A stretch of DNA of 64,000 nucleotides from positions 80,610,688 to 80,674,687 of the forward strand of contig NC_056000.1 of the NCBI RefSeq assembly GCF_018446385.1, read 5' to 3'. This document shows, piece by piece, positions 21,476 through 32,592 of the stretch; the stretch's first letter is position 1, and each line of letters begins with the position of its first letter. The notes beneath the pieces were generated by a model. The model was not told where the DNA came from and did no database searches. It saw nothing but the letters and a program-made list of their open reading frames with translations. The position numbers were made by a program, and so were the translations under genes. Source of the DNA: Zingiber officinale. Lineage: Eukaryota > Streptophyta > Magnoliopsida > Zingiberales > Zingiberaceae.

Positions 21476-23125
21476 ATCTCCCCCTTTTTGATGTTTGAAA
21501 AAACTCATAATCAAACTTAGGTTTTCTAATGTTCTTCCTTGAACATTCTCCCCAAACCTACACTCTCCCCCTTTTTGACACACATCAAAAAGAGTGAATC
21601 AAAGTCAAGAGTTTCTTCCTAATGAAAGTCTCATACCTTTCATTGAAACCCTTAATTTCCCCCTTGACACTAGAGTCAACAATTGACTTAGTGATGATCC
21701 CATATCACTTAAGTCTTTTAGGAGTAAAAACTCCCCTAAAAGTCAACTCCTCCTTGACTAATAGGTAAAACTCCCCCTAAAGGTCAACTCCCCCTTGACC
21801 ATTGCACCAACAATGTCTTGGAGAGTTTCAAACCTTTAGAACTCTAAAACACCACTTCCATAGCTACAATTTCAGACAAACAGTCGAAATTCAGCAGGTT
21901 GGCACGCCCTGATCGGTCACCAGACCGATCAGGCTCCCTCTGGATCGGTCACAGTGACCGATCCAGGCTCCCCTGGACCGATCAGAAACCCTTCTGATCG
22001 GTCCACAAACCTGATAAAGGTCTGATAAGTTCTGATTTCTCTCCACGAAATTCAGAAACCTCTAGAAAATTACAGAAAATTCCAAAAATTGTGAAATTTT
22101 GAGGATACATTCCTCATAACATATACTATCATGGAAAAATAGTTTTCTATGAAAATAACTTCCATTTTTCAATCTTGATACAAAGTTCAAAAGTCTTTGA
22201 AATAGCTCAAAGTTAACTTATCTTTGTATCAACTTGTTCAATGATGAATGCTATCACTAGAAAAGTTTCATCATGGTTTTTCAAATCAATTTTGAAATGA
22301 TTTTAAACCCTTTAATTTGGGACCACAATCTTAGGGCTAAATGTACATGACTTGTACACAAGCTTTCCCTATGATCCCCCAATTAGAATTAGGCTCATCT
22401 AGGTACAAGAACTATGCACCTTGATCCTAACTCACAATCCTAATATCTCACACACATCTAAGGTGTATCAAACACATCCAAGTCAATTTTGATGTGAGAT
22501 ATGGGTTTAGGTTAGCTTAATCTAAGTTCTCATGCATTTTCTAAACAACAATTTGATCTCCATATCAAATTATGTTTTAGTCCTTAAATCAATTTCATTG
22601 ATTATAAATGCATGAGATGATGACATGGCATAAAATAGTATCATAAATGGAACATGTGCCAATGTCATGATGTCATGGCATAAAGTGTGAAACTCTAACT
22701 AAAGCATGACATATAAATACCCTAAGCATTATCATGACATTTCAAATGATACTAAATTAAATATGATGTCATGACATGGCATATGGCAAACAATATATGG
22801 CAAATAACATGTAAAGGTATATAAGATACCTAATTCTAGCCTTAATTGCCATTTTTGATAGTTTTGATCATTTTGCCATAAATTCTATATTCCTAAGTGT
22901 AATAGACCTAAAATCATATCCTCAAGACTTTTAGATCACTATGTGCCAACTAGATTGACTCTAGAAAAATTCCTCAAATGTGGTTGGCACATCCTAATTA
23001 CCTTAGGAATAATTTTCACTTTCATTTTCAAGGCTTGATTAGACCTTGAAAATTCCTAAGGTGCCACCTTTTGCCATGATTAGGTTAACTACCTATTCAA
23101 GTAAGGTTGGCACACCCTAAACCAT
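21476..23125 (-). other. Element 3 non-coding 3' interior
   Basis: No ORF of substance. It begins with the polypurine tract. At 21,908-22,010 a second cluster of GATCGG inverted repeats appears, including a 13-bp-arm near-palindrome at 21940-21966. At 22,610-22,800 the phrase ATGTCATGGCATA or ATGACATGGCATA recurs three or four times. The remainder is AT-rich spacer. Confidence 0.7.
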
Positions 23126-24608
23126 CTAGCGTGATGAAATCACGCTCCTAGGAACCCAATACCTATTGGAGCTCATTGGGTTCACTAAGTATTCACTAGG
23201 GATGACTTCCCTAGCAACCCTTCTAATGACCCTCCTAGGCTTTGAAGCCTTGGTCATTTGGGACTCATCAAGATCAACTCTAGGGGTGACTCCCCTTGTG
23301 ACCTTGGTGATGATCTTCCTAGCCCTAGATTTTGTTCCATAATCGAATGGAATATTATGATAAGTGGGCTTGACCACTTGGGACTTAGGTTTGTGACCCA
23401 AACCTTTCTTGTCCTTGGACATTGGTTTTTGACCCTTAAACCCTAGAGATGACTTCTCCAAGTTCTTAAGAGCCTTTTCCAAAGTATCAAGTCTTGACCT
23501 CAATACTTGATTCTCCTTCTCTAATACCTCAATTTTTCATTTTTCATTTTTCATTTTTCTTTGAGGTATTCCTAGGCATGTGTCTAGTTGTTTTGGGGTT
23601 TCTACCTAGATTTTCCATAACCTTAGATAGGTTAATTCTAGGATTGGCTTTCCTAGTGTTATCCTTATCTAGGCTCACATGTTTGGCACCTAAGCATGTG
23701 TATCGATTTCTAATGTTATCATGCTTACCATTATTAACAATAGCAATAAGGCTACTAGCATGTGTCTTATTATTATTGCAATAATGTGCCTTAGAGATTA
23801 CCTTAGGGTTTGTCTTAGCTCCCCCTATAGATGTGCTCGTCTTCTTGTCCTTGTGAGGTTGCCTCCCCCTCGGACATTGGCTCCGATAATGTCCCCTTCG
23901 CTTGCATTGGAAGCACACCACGTGCTCCTTGCTCTTGCGTATCGGGACTCCGGCTTCCTTGACCTTTGGCGCCGGTGGAGTCTTTCTAACCCTCTTTGGA
24001 CATTTACTCTTGTAATGTCCAAATTCCCTACACTCAAAGTACATTATGTGTAATTTGCTAGAAACTAAATGGCTTGAGTTACCTAGAATTGAGGATGGAT
24101 GAACGCTCTCTCCTTCATCCCTTTCGGAGGTAGAAGCTTCTTCTTCTTGCTCCGAACTTGAAGAAGAACTCTCCTCCTCTTCTTCTTTAGATGTTGAGTG
24201 GCCCTCAACTTCTAAATCCATTCCTCCATGAAATGAGCTACTTGGCTCACTTGACTCCTCTTCATGACTTGAAGTGGAGTTCTCCTCATGAAACTTTGCC
24301 AAATTGTTCCACAACTCCTTGGCATCGTTATATCCACCTATCCTACACAAAATATCATTAGGTAAAGAAAATTCAAAAATTTTCAATACCTCATCGTTGA
24401 CTAGGGATTGGTGGACTTGTTCCTTGGTCCACTCCTTCTTCTCTTGGGTTTCTCCTTTCTTGTCCATCGGAGGCTTGAAACCTAATTGAACACAACTCCA
24501 ATTTTCAAGGTTAGTCATAAGAAAGTATTTCATTCTTACCTTCCAAAACGCGAAGTCGTCGCGATCGTAGAAGGGTGGAATCGTGACGTCTTCTCCAAGT
24601 TAATCCAT
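23126..24608 (-). pseudogene. Element 3 gag, internally deleted, early stop
   Basis: The natural start appears to be the ATG at 24608, but codon 3 is TAA (plus 24600-24602). Reading continues in the same frame from 24533 through a gag N-terminal domain (NLENWSCVQLGF, NDAKELWNNLAKFHEENS). It then passes directly to a Ser/Glu-rich tract and two zinc knuckles, so the middle of gag is missing. The first knuckle reads YFECREFGHYKSKC with its leading Cys replaced by Tyr. The second, CFQCKRRGHYRSQC, is intact. A further frame (23126-23503) holds a coiled-coil start and the tail signature NRYWVPRSV. A (TTTTTCA)n run sits at 23,535-23,562 between the two frames. Confidence 0.8.
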
Positions 24609-24656
24609 TCTCTAGCTTGTGCTCCCCCGGGTGTTAATCCGTCGAAGAGCAACCTC

Positions 24657-24668
24657 GCTCTGATACCA
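24657..24668 (-). other. Primer binding site of element 3
   Basis: The minus strand reads TGGTATCAGAGC two bases from the right LTR, matching the initiator Met tRNA 3' end. It sets the element's orientation. Confidence 0.9.
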
Positions 24669-24670
24669 CT

Positions 24671-26432
24671 TGTTAGGATCGATGGTCGCGGCTAGAGAGG
24701 GGGGGTGTGAATAGCCGACCCCAAATTGCTCGTTTCTTCCTACGATTAGGGTTAGCGTAGCGGAAATAACTAAATAGAAATGCAAAAAGGAAAGATCAAA
24801 CCTCAAACTCGAACTCGACGATGTAACGAGGTTCGGAGATGAAACTCCTACTCCTCGGCATGCCCGTAAGGTGGACGAAGCCTATCAATCCGTCGGTGGA
24901 TGAGTCCCCGGAAAACCGGCTAATATGAACTCCTTTTGGGTGGAGAAACCTCGCCACAATAACTTTGCAACAGCAATAAGGAGTACAACAGTAGAGAAAG
25001 CAAACAAGAACAATCGAAATGTAAAACCCTTTGCTTGCCTTCTCGTTGTCGACTGGAATCCTGATGAAGCAGCAACTTCTCGGATCCAAGCTCAGCTAGA
25101 AAACCAGTAGGGGTAGTGAGAGCTCAGCAAAGCTCGCAGAAGGAACCGGGAAGAACTTGCAGAAGAAGAAGGGCCTGTAGAGTCGCTCGACTCTTTATAT
25201 AGCTGAACACGCAAACCCGTGAAGGCGAAGAAGACGAAGCGAGATCTAGCCGTTGTTACTCACGGCTAGTCTGAACCGATCGGGCTCAACTGATCGGTCC
25301 ACTATCTGATCGGTCTTGGGGCCGATCGGCTAAGGACCGATCGGGCTATGTCTGATCGGTCAGAAGACTCGATCGGTCACGAGGACCGATCGGCATGCAT
25401 GTCCTTCCTTCTTGCCTTCGATCGTTGTTTCGATCGGTGCACCGATCGATAACACTCGATGAGCTCTTGTTTGGTTACTGATCGGTCACCAGACCGATCC
25501 AGATACCCAATGTATCACTGGATCGATCCACTGATCAATCCAGAGCTTGGTTTTTGCCCAAACCAAGTCCCAAGTCTTCTAAACCAACATCTGGTCAACC
25601 TTGACCTGTTGGTACATCATGCTTAGCATTCGGTCACTCCCTTGACCTGCTAAGACTCCCCACCAAGTGTTCGGTCAATCCCTTTGACCCACTTGGACTT
25701 TTCTCTTCGTGTCAAGTATCCGGTCACTCCCTTGACCTACTTGACCTTCTCAACACCAGATGTCCGATCACCCTTGATCCATCTGGATTTTCTCTTGTTC
25801 GACTTCACTCACCAGGACTTTCACCTAGCTTCATTCACTAGGATTTTCACCTGGCTTCACTCACCAGGATTTCCAATCTGTCCGGCTTCACTCACCAGGA
25901 CCTTTACTCACCAGGACTTTCCCACTGCCTGGCTTCACTCACCAGGACTTTCCACATCCGGTCCAGAGAACGAGCTACCGAGCCCTCTCTGACCACAGTT
26001 CGGGGAACGAGCTACCGATCCCTCTCCGACTTCCCATGTGCCAAGCTTCCATACTTGGACTTCTCCGTGCCAAGTCTCCATACTTGGATTTTTCCCATGC
26101 CAACCTCCCTGCTTGGACTTTTCCCCGTGCCAAGCTCCCTGCTTGGACTTTTCACCATGCCAAACTCCCTGCTTGGACTTTTCCCATGTCAAGCTCCCTG
26201 CTTGGACTTTTCCGAGTCAGGTCAACTCACCTCGGGTCAACCAGGTCAACCTTGACCACGGGTTGCACCCACAATCTCCCAAGCTTGTATCCTTGTAAAA
26301 CATCAAGATACAACTTTTCTGTTCACGTCAAACATTGTCAAACATAACTCGTCAAACATCAAAACACAACTCGAGTCAAGTCAACTCGAGTCTGGTCAAC
26401 CAGGTCAACCTTGACCTAAGGTTGCACCAACA
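24671..26432 (-). repeat. 5' LTR (right) of element 3
   Basis: A 1,762-bp partner of the LTR at 19672-21475, nearly identical over most of its length. It lacks about 18 bp near 25,110. It differs heavily in the segment 25,200-25,460, where the GATCGG hairpins lie: repeated changes of GATCAG to GATCGG and loss of bases at CTGATCGG. Confidence 0.9.
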
Positions 26433-27956
26433 GCTTGGACCATTTTTCTATTTGTTCTTTGTATAAGTAATAAATATGACTTATATTTCTTTTTCGATTT
26501 GAATCCTAGTCCAGTTCTATTGTAGATTGCCCTTTGTGTTCCAAGAATTAGGTCAAGGTTCTTAGAACCCAAAGATAATCGTTTTAATGTTTTCTCCATA
26601 TCCTTGACCTGAGTTTTCAGGCTGGAATTCTCTTTCTTAAGTTTTTGGACTTGAGTCGAGTTTCCAGTCTGAACTGGTTCAGTCAAAGATTCGGAGTTAG
26701 TCACTTCTTTAAGGATAGCTACTTCCTTTAGAAGTGACTTAATTATTAGATTAGACTTAGCTAATTTTCATAACAAGTAATTGACTAGATTGTTTAGTCG
26801 AGGGATACTTACAGAGGGATCGGGCCCTTCGGAAACGGATACGGATCCGTGGCTTCTTTCCGATTCTGCTTCCGACTCGCTCTCGGACACATCGATCTGG
26901 TCTCGGGCCATCAGGGCAAGAAGGCTCGTCTATTCGAGCTCGTCGTCGGTATCCTCTTCTGAAGATTCTTCAAAGGTTGCTTTTAGCACCTTCTTCTTCC
27001 TCTACTTCTTTGCATCCTTCTGATTGGGGGCAGTTGGCCTTGATGTGCCCCTTCTGGTTGCACCCATAACAGATCACCTCAAACTTGACCTTTGAGCTGG
27101 GTTGAACCTCCTTTGATTGTACGGCTTTCTTTAGGTCTCTCTTGTTGAATCCCTTCTTCTTCTTGTAGAGCTTCTTCACAAGATTCACGAGTTCGGAGGT
27201 CAATTCATCGTCTTCATCGTCTGAGTCGGGTTCGACTTCCGATTCAGGTTCAGTTCTTCGCCGTGATCTTGGTTTGCGTGTTCGACTAGTACCTGCAACC
27301 AAAGCAATACCTTTCTCGATTGGCTGTGTATTAGTTTGTTCATGCAATTCGAATTCTGAGAACAATTCATTTAGTCTAATCGAAGTTAAATCCTTGGAGA
27401 CTTTATAGGCATCTACCATCGATGCCCACAATGTGCTCCTCAAAAAAGCATTAAGTGTGTACCTTATAATGTCCCTGTTCTCGACCTTTTGCCCGATAGC
27501 ATGGAGGGAGTTGAGGATGTCTTGAATCCGTGCATGGAGTTGACTTGCTGTCTCTTCTTCCTGTATTTTCAGATTATATAATTTATTGAACAAAAGATCT
27601 CTCTTGCTTACCTTGGTGTCGGAGGTGCCCTCGTGGAGTTCGATCAACTTCTCCCAAAGCTCTTTTGTGTTGGAGAACGGTCCAACTCTGTTGAGTTTCT
27701 CCTTGGTCAGTCTGCACTGGAGGGTGCAGGTCGCTCTGGCATCAGCTTCCACCTTCTTGATTAGGGTCGGTTCCCATTTTTCGTAGGGTGTCGGCTTGCC
27801 GTCTTCGTCGGTTGGCAGTTGTATTCCAGTCTTGATAATCATCCACATGTCAAACTGTGTCTTGAGAAAGATTTCCATTCGCCCCTTCCAATATCCGAAG
27901 TCTTCTCCGGAGAAAAGTGGGGGGTGAACGATGCTGAAACCTTCTTGTTGGGCCAT
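26433..27956 (-). pseudogene. Element 2 gag, upper fragment
   Basis: The start at 27956 (MAQQEGFSIVHPPLFSGEDF) opens a SIRE-type gag: FGYWKGRMEIFLKTQ, KELWEKLIELHEG, TASQLHARIQDILNSL, then an acidic stretch and the CCHC knuckle CYGCNQKGHIKANC (about 27,030-27,075). The frame ends at 26970 after a shift just past the knuckle. In another frame (26,433-26,704) a coiled coil (QVQKLKKENSSLKTQVKDME) leads to YNRTGLGFKSKKKYKSYL, and the text is cut at the element 3 insertion. This N-to-C order continues at 19,671. Confidence 0.85.
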
Positions 27957-28201
27957 TAGCGATATGCAAAAACAACGACAAAATAGAAATGTCCCAAGAC
28001 TAGGTCTTGGATTAGCAGTGCGGGAAATAAAGTTAAGAAATAGTGAACTCGAGTGGTGTTGCACCAGCCTCGAGCAAAAAACTGATTCGAAAAAAAATAA
28101 TTAGAATATAGCTATTAAGCTAATTCTAATTGACTCCGTAAAACTGAAAATACCACGAAAAAATTACGTGATTGGTGGTTGCACCAGATCAACGCGACCC
28201 C

Positions 28202-28213
28202 GCTCTAATACCA
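28202..28213 (-). other. Primer binding site of element 2
   Basis: The minus strand reads TGGTATTAGAGC, the Met-tRNA site with one mismatch, two bases from the LTR starting at 28216. The 245 bp between it and the gag start are non-coding leader. Confidence 0.85.
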
Positions 28214-28215
28214 AT

Positions 28216-29429
28216 TGTTGGATCGAAAGCACTAGAGGGGGGGGGGGGGGGGTAAATAGCGCTCGTGGCTTTCACTTTTCATTTCGGAAATCTTACGAGT
28301 AACGCAACGGAAATAAATAAAACAACCAACACACAGAAGACTCCAACTCCTACTCCAAGGCCCGCGATCGTTGATCGCTTACTGTGGGCAACAACTATAT
28401 CGCGCAAACGTTTGTACAACTGAGAATTACAATAAGTGTAAATTAAAGTAAACTTATACCGACGATAGAATCTTAGAATCGCGGAGCTCTGGGTCGTCAG
28501 AAACTTATAGTAGCACTTCAGGGTGTTTTTGAGGCAGCGCGTTGTAGCTTGATCGCTTGGAAGATGATGTTCTGAGCCTCTGCCTCGAACCCCCTTTTAA
28601 ACAGTGCTGAAGGCGCCTCCAAGCCTGTCCGAGGCGCCTCCAGGCCGCCGAGTCGCACGCGTGGATCAACTCTAATCTGGTCGCGCCTTATCCAACTGAA
28701 GGTGCCTCCAATGCCTGGTCCAAGGCGCCTCCAGTGACCTCCGAGGTGCCCCCGGCATCTCTGGACAACTGGCTTCGGCTAGCACCCGAGGCGCCTCCAA
28801 GCCCCATAGAGGCGCCTCGGACACTGTTCATCCGAGGTCTAAGTTGCTCCTTTGTTCCTGCAAATTGTGTTAGTCCCAAACACAAACGCTGCAAAACAAA
28901 GTTAGCACAGAAACAATATGATAGATATACTTGACAGTCGTCGGACTGTCCGGGTCTGACTTCGGATTTCCAACCGAAAATCCTAGGTCGACCCGACGCC
29001 TACTGTTCCCTCTACGGGGAACGCGTCCTCACCTACTCCACTCAGGAGATTTACCTAATGCCAGTGCGATCCTCCAGATCGACTGGACTTTTGCTCAGCG
29101 ATCATAGCTTCCGGACTTTCTACTGGACTTCTGCTTCCCGGCTGGTCCAGTCTCTCACCTGGTTCGCGACACCAGGACTTTCCACCTAGGGTTACCTCCC
29201 CCCTAGGACTTTTGCCTAAAGCTCTCGACCCACCACGACTTTCCGCATAGGGTTACCACCCCCTATGACCTAGAGTTACCACCCCCTAGAATTTTCCACC
29301 TGCCTAACCGGAGCTAGGACTTTCCTGAAACACTCAATTAAGTGCATTAGATCACAAAACAACTTAACTTTGAATTCCTTTGCCATTATCAAAACAACGG
29401 TCGATCGTCGGATGCTTCCCGCACCAACA
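28216..29429 (-). repeat. 5' LTR (right) of element 2
   Basis: A 1,214-bp partner of 8375-9624. It carries the GGCGCC cluster at 28,609-28,826, one unit fewer than the left copy, and a poly-G run at about 28,237-28,251 where the left LTR has a shorter one. The TTTAAAAGG box on the minus strand is at about plus 28594-28603. Confidence 0.9.
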
Positions 29430-29966
29430 ACTAGGACATAGTTTCCTTCTATAATCAACAACATGCACTATAAGTAATATCATTTCCCAATTTATCGGGC
29501 ATTTTGATTTATCGAACTAAATCTTACCCTTTGATAAGTCAAAGAAATAAATATTAAATATATGTGCTTGTCATTATATTAGGATTAAGAGCACACACTT
29601 CCATAATAATCGAGGTCATGTTCTTTTTTTTTAGTCAGTATAAAAAGAAACTACCTCAATGGTCCTACTCAATACACTCTAAGTGTACTAGTGTAATTAT
29701 ATAGTCAAGATAAACTAATACCTAATTACACTACGACTGTTCTGATGGTTTGTTCCTTTCCATCTCGGTTGTGAGCTACTATTTATAATTTATAAGGAAC
29801 TGATAACATGATCTTCTGTGTGTGACACCACACACCATATTATCTACAATATAAATTAATTGAACAACTACACTTAGCATATATATGTAGACATTTTTTA
29901 CGAATGTGATTCTTTATTTTAAAATAAATGTTTTCAAAAGCTAGAATTTTAGTATACACTCTAACA
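29430..29966 (-). repeat. LTR of copia element X, 5' portion
   Basis: This is the start of the X LTR on the minus strand (TGTTAGAGTGTATACT, first base 29,966), cut at 29,434 by element 2 (ACTAG duplication). Outside it, GTGGG (29967-29971) corresponds to GCGGG at the same point of the tandem repeat units that start at 41,711 and 43,176. X therefore inserted at or inside that array. AT-rich and non-coding. Confidence 0.65.
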
Positions 29967-30115
29967 GTGGGATTCTATAATTTGAATTGTAATTATATCA
30001 TGTCAATAAGGTTATAGTCAATTTCCCTTTTAGGCCAAATCTCTTCACTCCTTTGATGGGTGAAACACTTAGGAATACATGATCTCTTACAATAAAATCT
30101 AGAGGTCTTCGTCTG

Positions 30116-30886
30116 TGATCTGGTGATAATCTAGGAGGGCCCCCCTCCCAGGAAGTGCAACGCTTAGGTGGACGTCAAAACCGAGAGGTGGTCAGCTAAG
30201 GGACCAGCCGAGTGGACGTCTATACAGGCCGGTCGGCCGGAAGAATTCGCCGACCGACCGGAAGAATTCAAGAAGAGTTGGGTCAGCCTACGGCGCATTG
30301 AAACCAAAGTCACTCACGCCTCTCGGATGTGATATACTCGTAAGGGCATATGGAATTGGCTGGTCAAAACGATCAAGGGAAGTTCAATCAGATTAACGAC
30401 CGACAAATCAGACGGGAGATATGTGCCAACATCCTTTTGGGAGTCAATGCCGCTGGCTGACGGCGCTGATGGACGGAAAATCGTACGGGAGAAGATCCCG
30501 CCGCCTTGATAGAGAGGCATTCGCCCCGTTATAGTACGACGTCAGGGACCCTTTATCGATGTTAGCTTTTAGGGAAATTTTGGGAATGCGCGACTGCTCG
30601 GGGAATGTGCAGCCAGCTTGCCGAAGCTCTATATAAGAGAGGAGGTGGTCATCCGCGGAGGTACGCGCAGATATGTCTTTGAGCACCACCATTCACTCCT
30701 TTGTTTCCCTTATTTTCCCTTCCTGTTGTTGTGTGACTTGAGCGTCGGAGGGCCGTCGCCGGGAACCCCTTCCCGGCTTGGCACTAACGACTTCTGATTG
30801 CAGGAGCGAGGCATTTCCACAGCACACGGAGATCCACATCAGCGTTATTTCTCGGCAGCCGTCTACTCAGCTTCGGGGTAGGATCA
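30116..30886 (+). repeat. 5' LTR of the gypsy element
   Basis: A 771-bp LTR, TGATCTGG...GGATCA. A TATATAA box is at 30630-30636. A short inverted motif CGGTCGGC...GCCGACCG followed by repeated AAGAATTC lies at about 30,226-30,262. A probable primer site (TTGGCGTCGTTTGTGGGAAC, 30889-30908) follows three bases downstream. Confidence 0.92.
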
Positions 30887-31035
30887 AATTGGCGTCGTTT
30901 GTGGGAACTTCAACCTGAACCCAGAAGCGGAGGATGAAAGACACCGGATGATCAACAACCGTAACGCTGACGACAGAAGAGTTGGAGAGGCTGATCCAAG
31001 CCGGAGTGGTAAGAGCAATGGAACAACAGTAGCAA

Positions 31036-32592
31036 ATGTTAGCCGATCGACCGAAACAGGAGCCAGCCATCTCAGGATCTGGCCAACCTGTAGATCCTGG
31101 TCACGGAGCTGAACTCATAGTCCACCCGGACGTGGGCAAGAGATCAGACACGACCGGGCCAGCACCAAACGTGTCAATCCCTTTTCACCAAGCATTGTTT
31201 AGGATGCCCTCAGAGGAAGGAGGCAGAGCCCACCGAGACCGAGGTTCCTCGTTAGATGAGGCGCCTGAAAGGGATGCGAGGAAGGGAAAAGCGCCACGAG
31301 ATGGAGACTCGCCCGAACGGATCAACGACCAGTTCTCGCGAGGAATCATGGAGGATCCCTTACCTCGCCACTACACCCCATTGGCGATTGGGGAGTACAA
31401 TGGGAGTGCCAATCCAGATGATCACTTGGCCAAGTTCGACAACGCGGCCACTCTGCATCAGTACACCGATGGGGTGAAGTGCAGGGTATTCTTGACAACG
31501 CTTTCGGGACCAGCTCAACGGTGGTTCACCAGGTTGCCGACCGGGTCCATACGCAGCTTCAAGGATTTCCGGGCCGCTTTCCTGCACCACTTCGCGAGTA
31601 GCCGCCGACATCAGAAAATGAGCGTCAACTTGTTTTCACTGAAGCAAGGTCCCCGAGAAGCGCTCAGGGCATACATTCAACGATTTAACCAGACGGCGTT
31701 GGACATACCAGCAGTCTCATCAGAAGTGCTGGTAAACGCTTTCACTAAAGGGCTCGTAGAGGGTGAGTTCTTCCGATCCCTCATCCGCAGACCCCCAAAA
31801 GATTTCGCTCATCTCCAAAGGAAGGCCACGAAGTACATCAACGTGGAAGAAGCACAAGTGGCCCGAAGGAAAGAGGCGCCTGCCGAGCCTCAACTGGCGG
31901 CCGATCGAAGGAGACCAAGCAACCACCAGCCTTTGACTGGTCCCGGGCCGCGGGGTCGCAACCGTATCCCGAGCCGAGAATGTATGCAGTCCATATGGAG
32001 GCTGCCCAACTCAAGAAGGGCAAAAAGTGGACCCCCGATGTTCTGTAAGTTCCATCAATCAGGGACGCACAACACGTGGGAGTGCCAAGGCGACCCTAAT
32101 GTGCATCGGCCCGCGCCAAAGGAGTATAGACATCGGTCGCCTACGTCGGATCGGCAGCCCGAGCACCGAATCGACCGAAAAATCGAGGGTCGAAGGGCTC
32201 ACGAGCCACGGGAGCATCATCCCCGAGAAAGAAACCCTACTCACGCCTCGGCCGATCGGAACAGACATTCGGTGCAAGAAGAGGAGAACATAAGGAACGC
32301 TTCCCGTGGAGAAATTGGGATGATCTCAGGTAGCCCGACTGGGGGAGATTCCAACCGAGCCCGGAAGGGCCACGCGAGGCAGCTGACCATATACGCGGTA
32401 GGGTGCAGCAAGGAGAAGGCAGAGGGGCCCGAGATCAATTTTGGCCCTAAGGACTTGGAGGGGATCGAGATCCCTCATGATGACGCACTGATCATCAAGG
32501 CGGTGATCGCAAATTACATCATTCGCCGGACTTTCATCGATACAGGAAGCTCGGTAAATATTATTTTCAAACAAGCATTTGATTTATTGTAG
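31036..32592 (+). pseudogene. Gypsy gag and protease start
   Basis: A 518-codon frame. The gag core spans about residues 110-270 (PLPRHYTPLAIGEYNGSANP, AQRWFTRLPTGSI, FKDFRAAFLHHFASS), followed by a basic, Arg/His-rich region. A knuckle-like CKFHQSGTHNTWEC is at about 32,040-32,085. The end carries the aspartic protease active site FIDTGSSVNIIF just before a TAG at 32590. The frame is open upstream apart from a TAG at 31030-31032 a few codons before this ATG, so the annotated start is probably not the ancestral one. Gag would form particles and the protease would mature them. Confidence 0.85.

Larger units (their letters stand above)
19672..26432 (-). mobile_element. Element 3: gag-only (non-autonomous) copia retrotransposon
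   Basis: LTRs 19672-21475 and 24671-26432 start TGTTGG and end CCTAACA on the minus strand. They are flanked by a perfect TSD GCTTG (19667-19671 and 26433-26437). The primer site (minus TGGTATCAGAGC, plus 24657-24668) abuts the right LTR and the polypurine tract (plus 21478-21489) abuts the left. The 3.2-kb interior carries gag-derived sequence only: no protease, integrase, RT or RNase H. It would depend on another SIRE-like element for mobility. It interrupts the gag tail of element 2. Confidence 0.92.
8375..29429 (-). mobile_element. Element 2: SIRE-like Ty1/copia retrotransposon with nested insertions
   Basis: Bounded by LTRs 8375-9624 and 28216-29429 with a perfect 5-bp TSD ACTAG (8370-8374 and 29430-29434). 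Minus orientation: primer site next to the right LTR, polypurine tract next to the left. The order from right to left is gag, coiled-coil spacer, protease remnant, integrase, RT-RNase H, then a non-coding 3' spacer. Two later insertions interrupt it: element 3 (19,672-26,432) in the gag tail and a solo LTR (10,172-14,590) in the 3' spacer. Removing both leaves about 9.9 kb, a normal length for this lineage. There is no recognisable envelope-like ORF after RT. Frameshifts and a changed RT active site make it defective. Confidence 0.9.
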
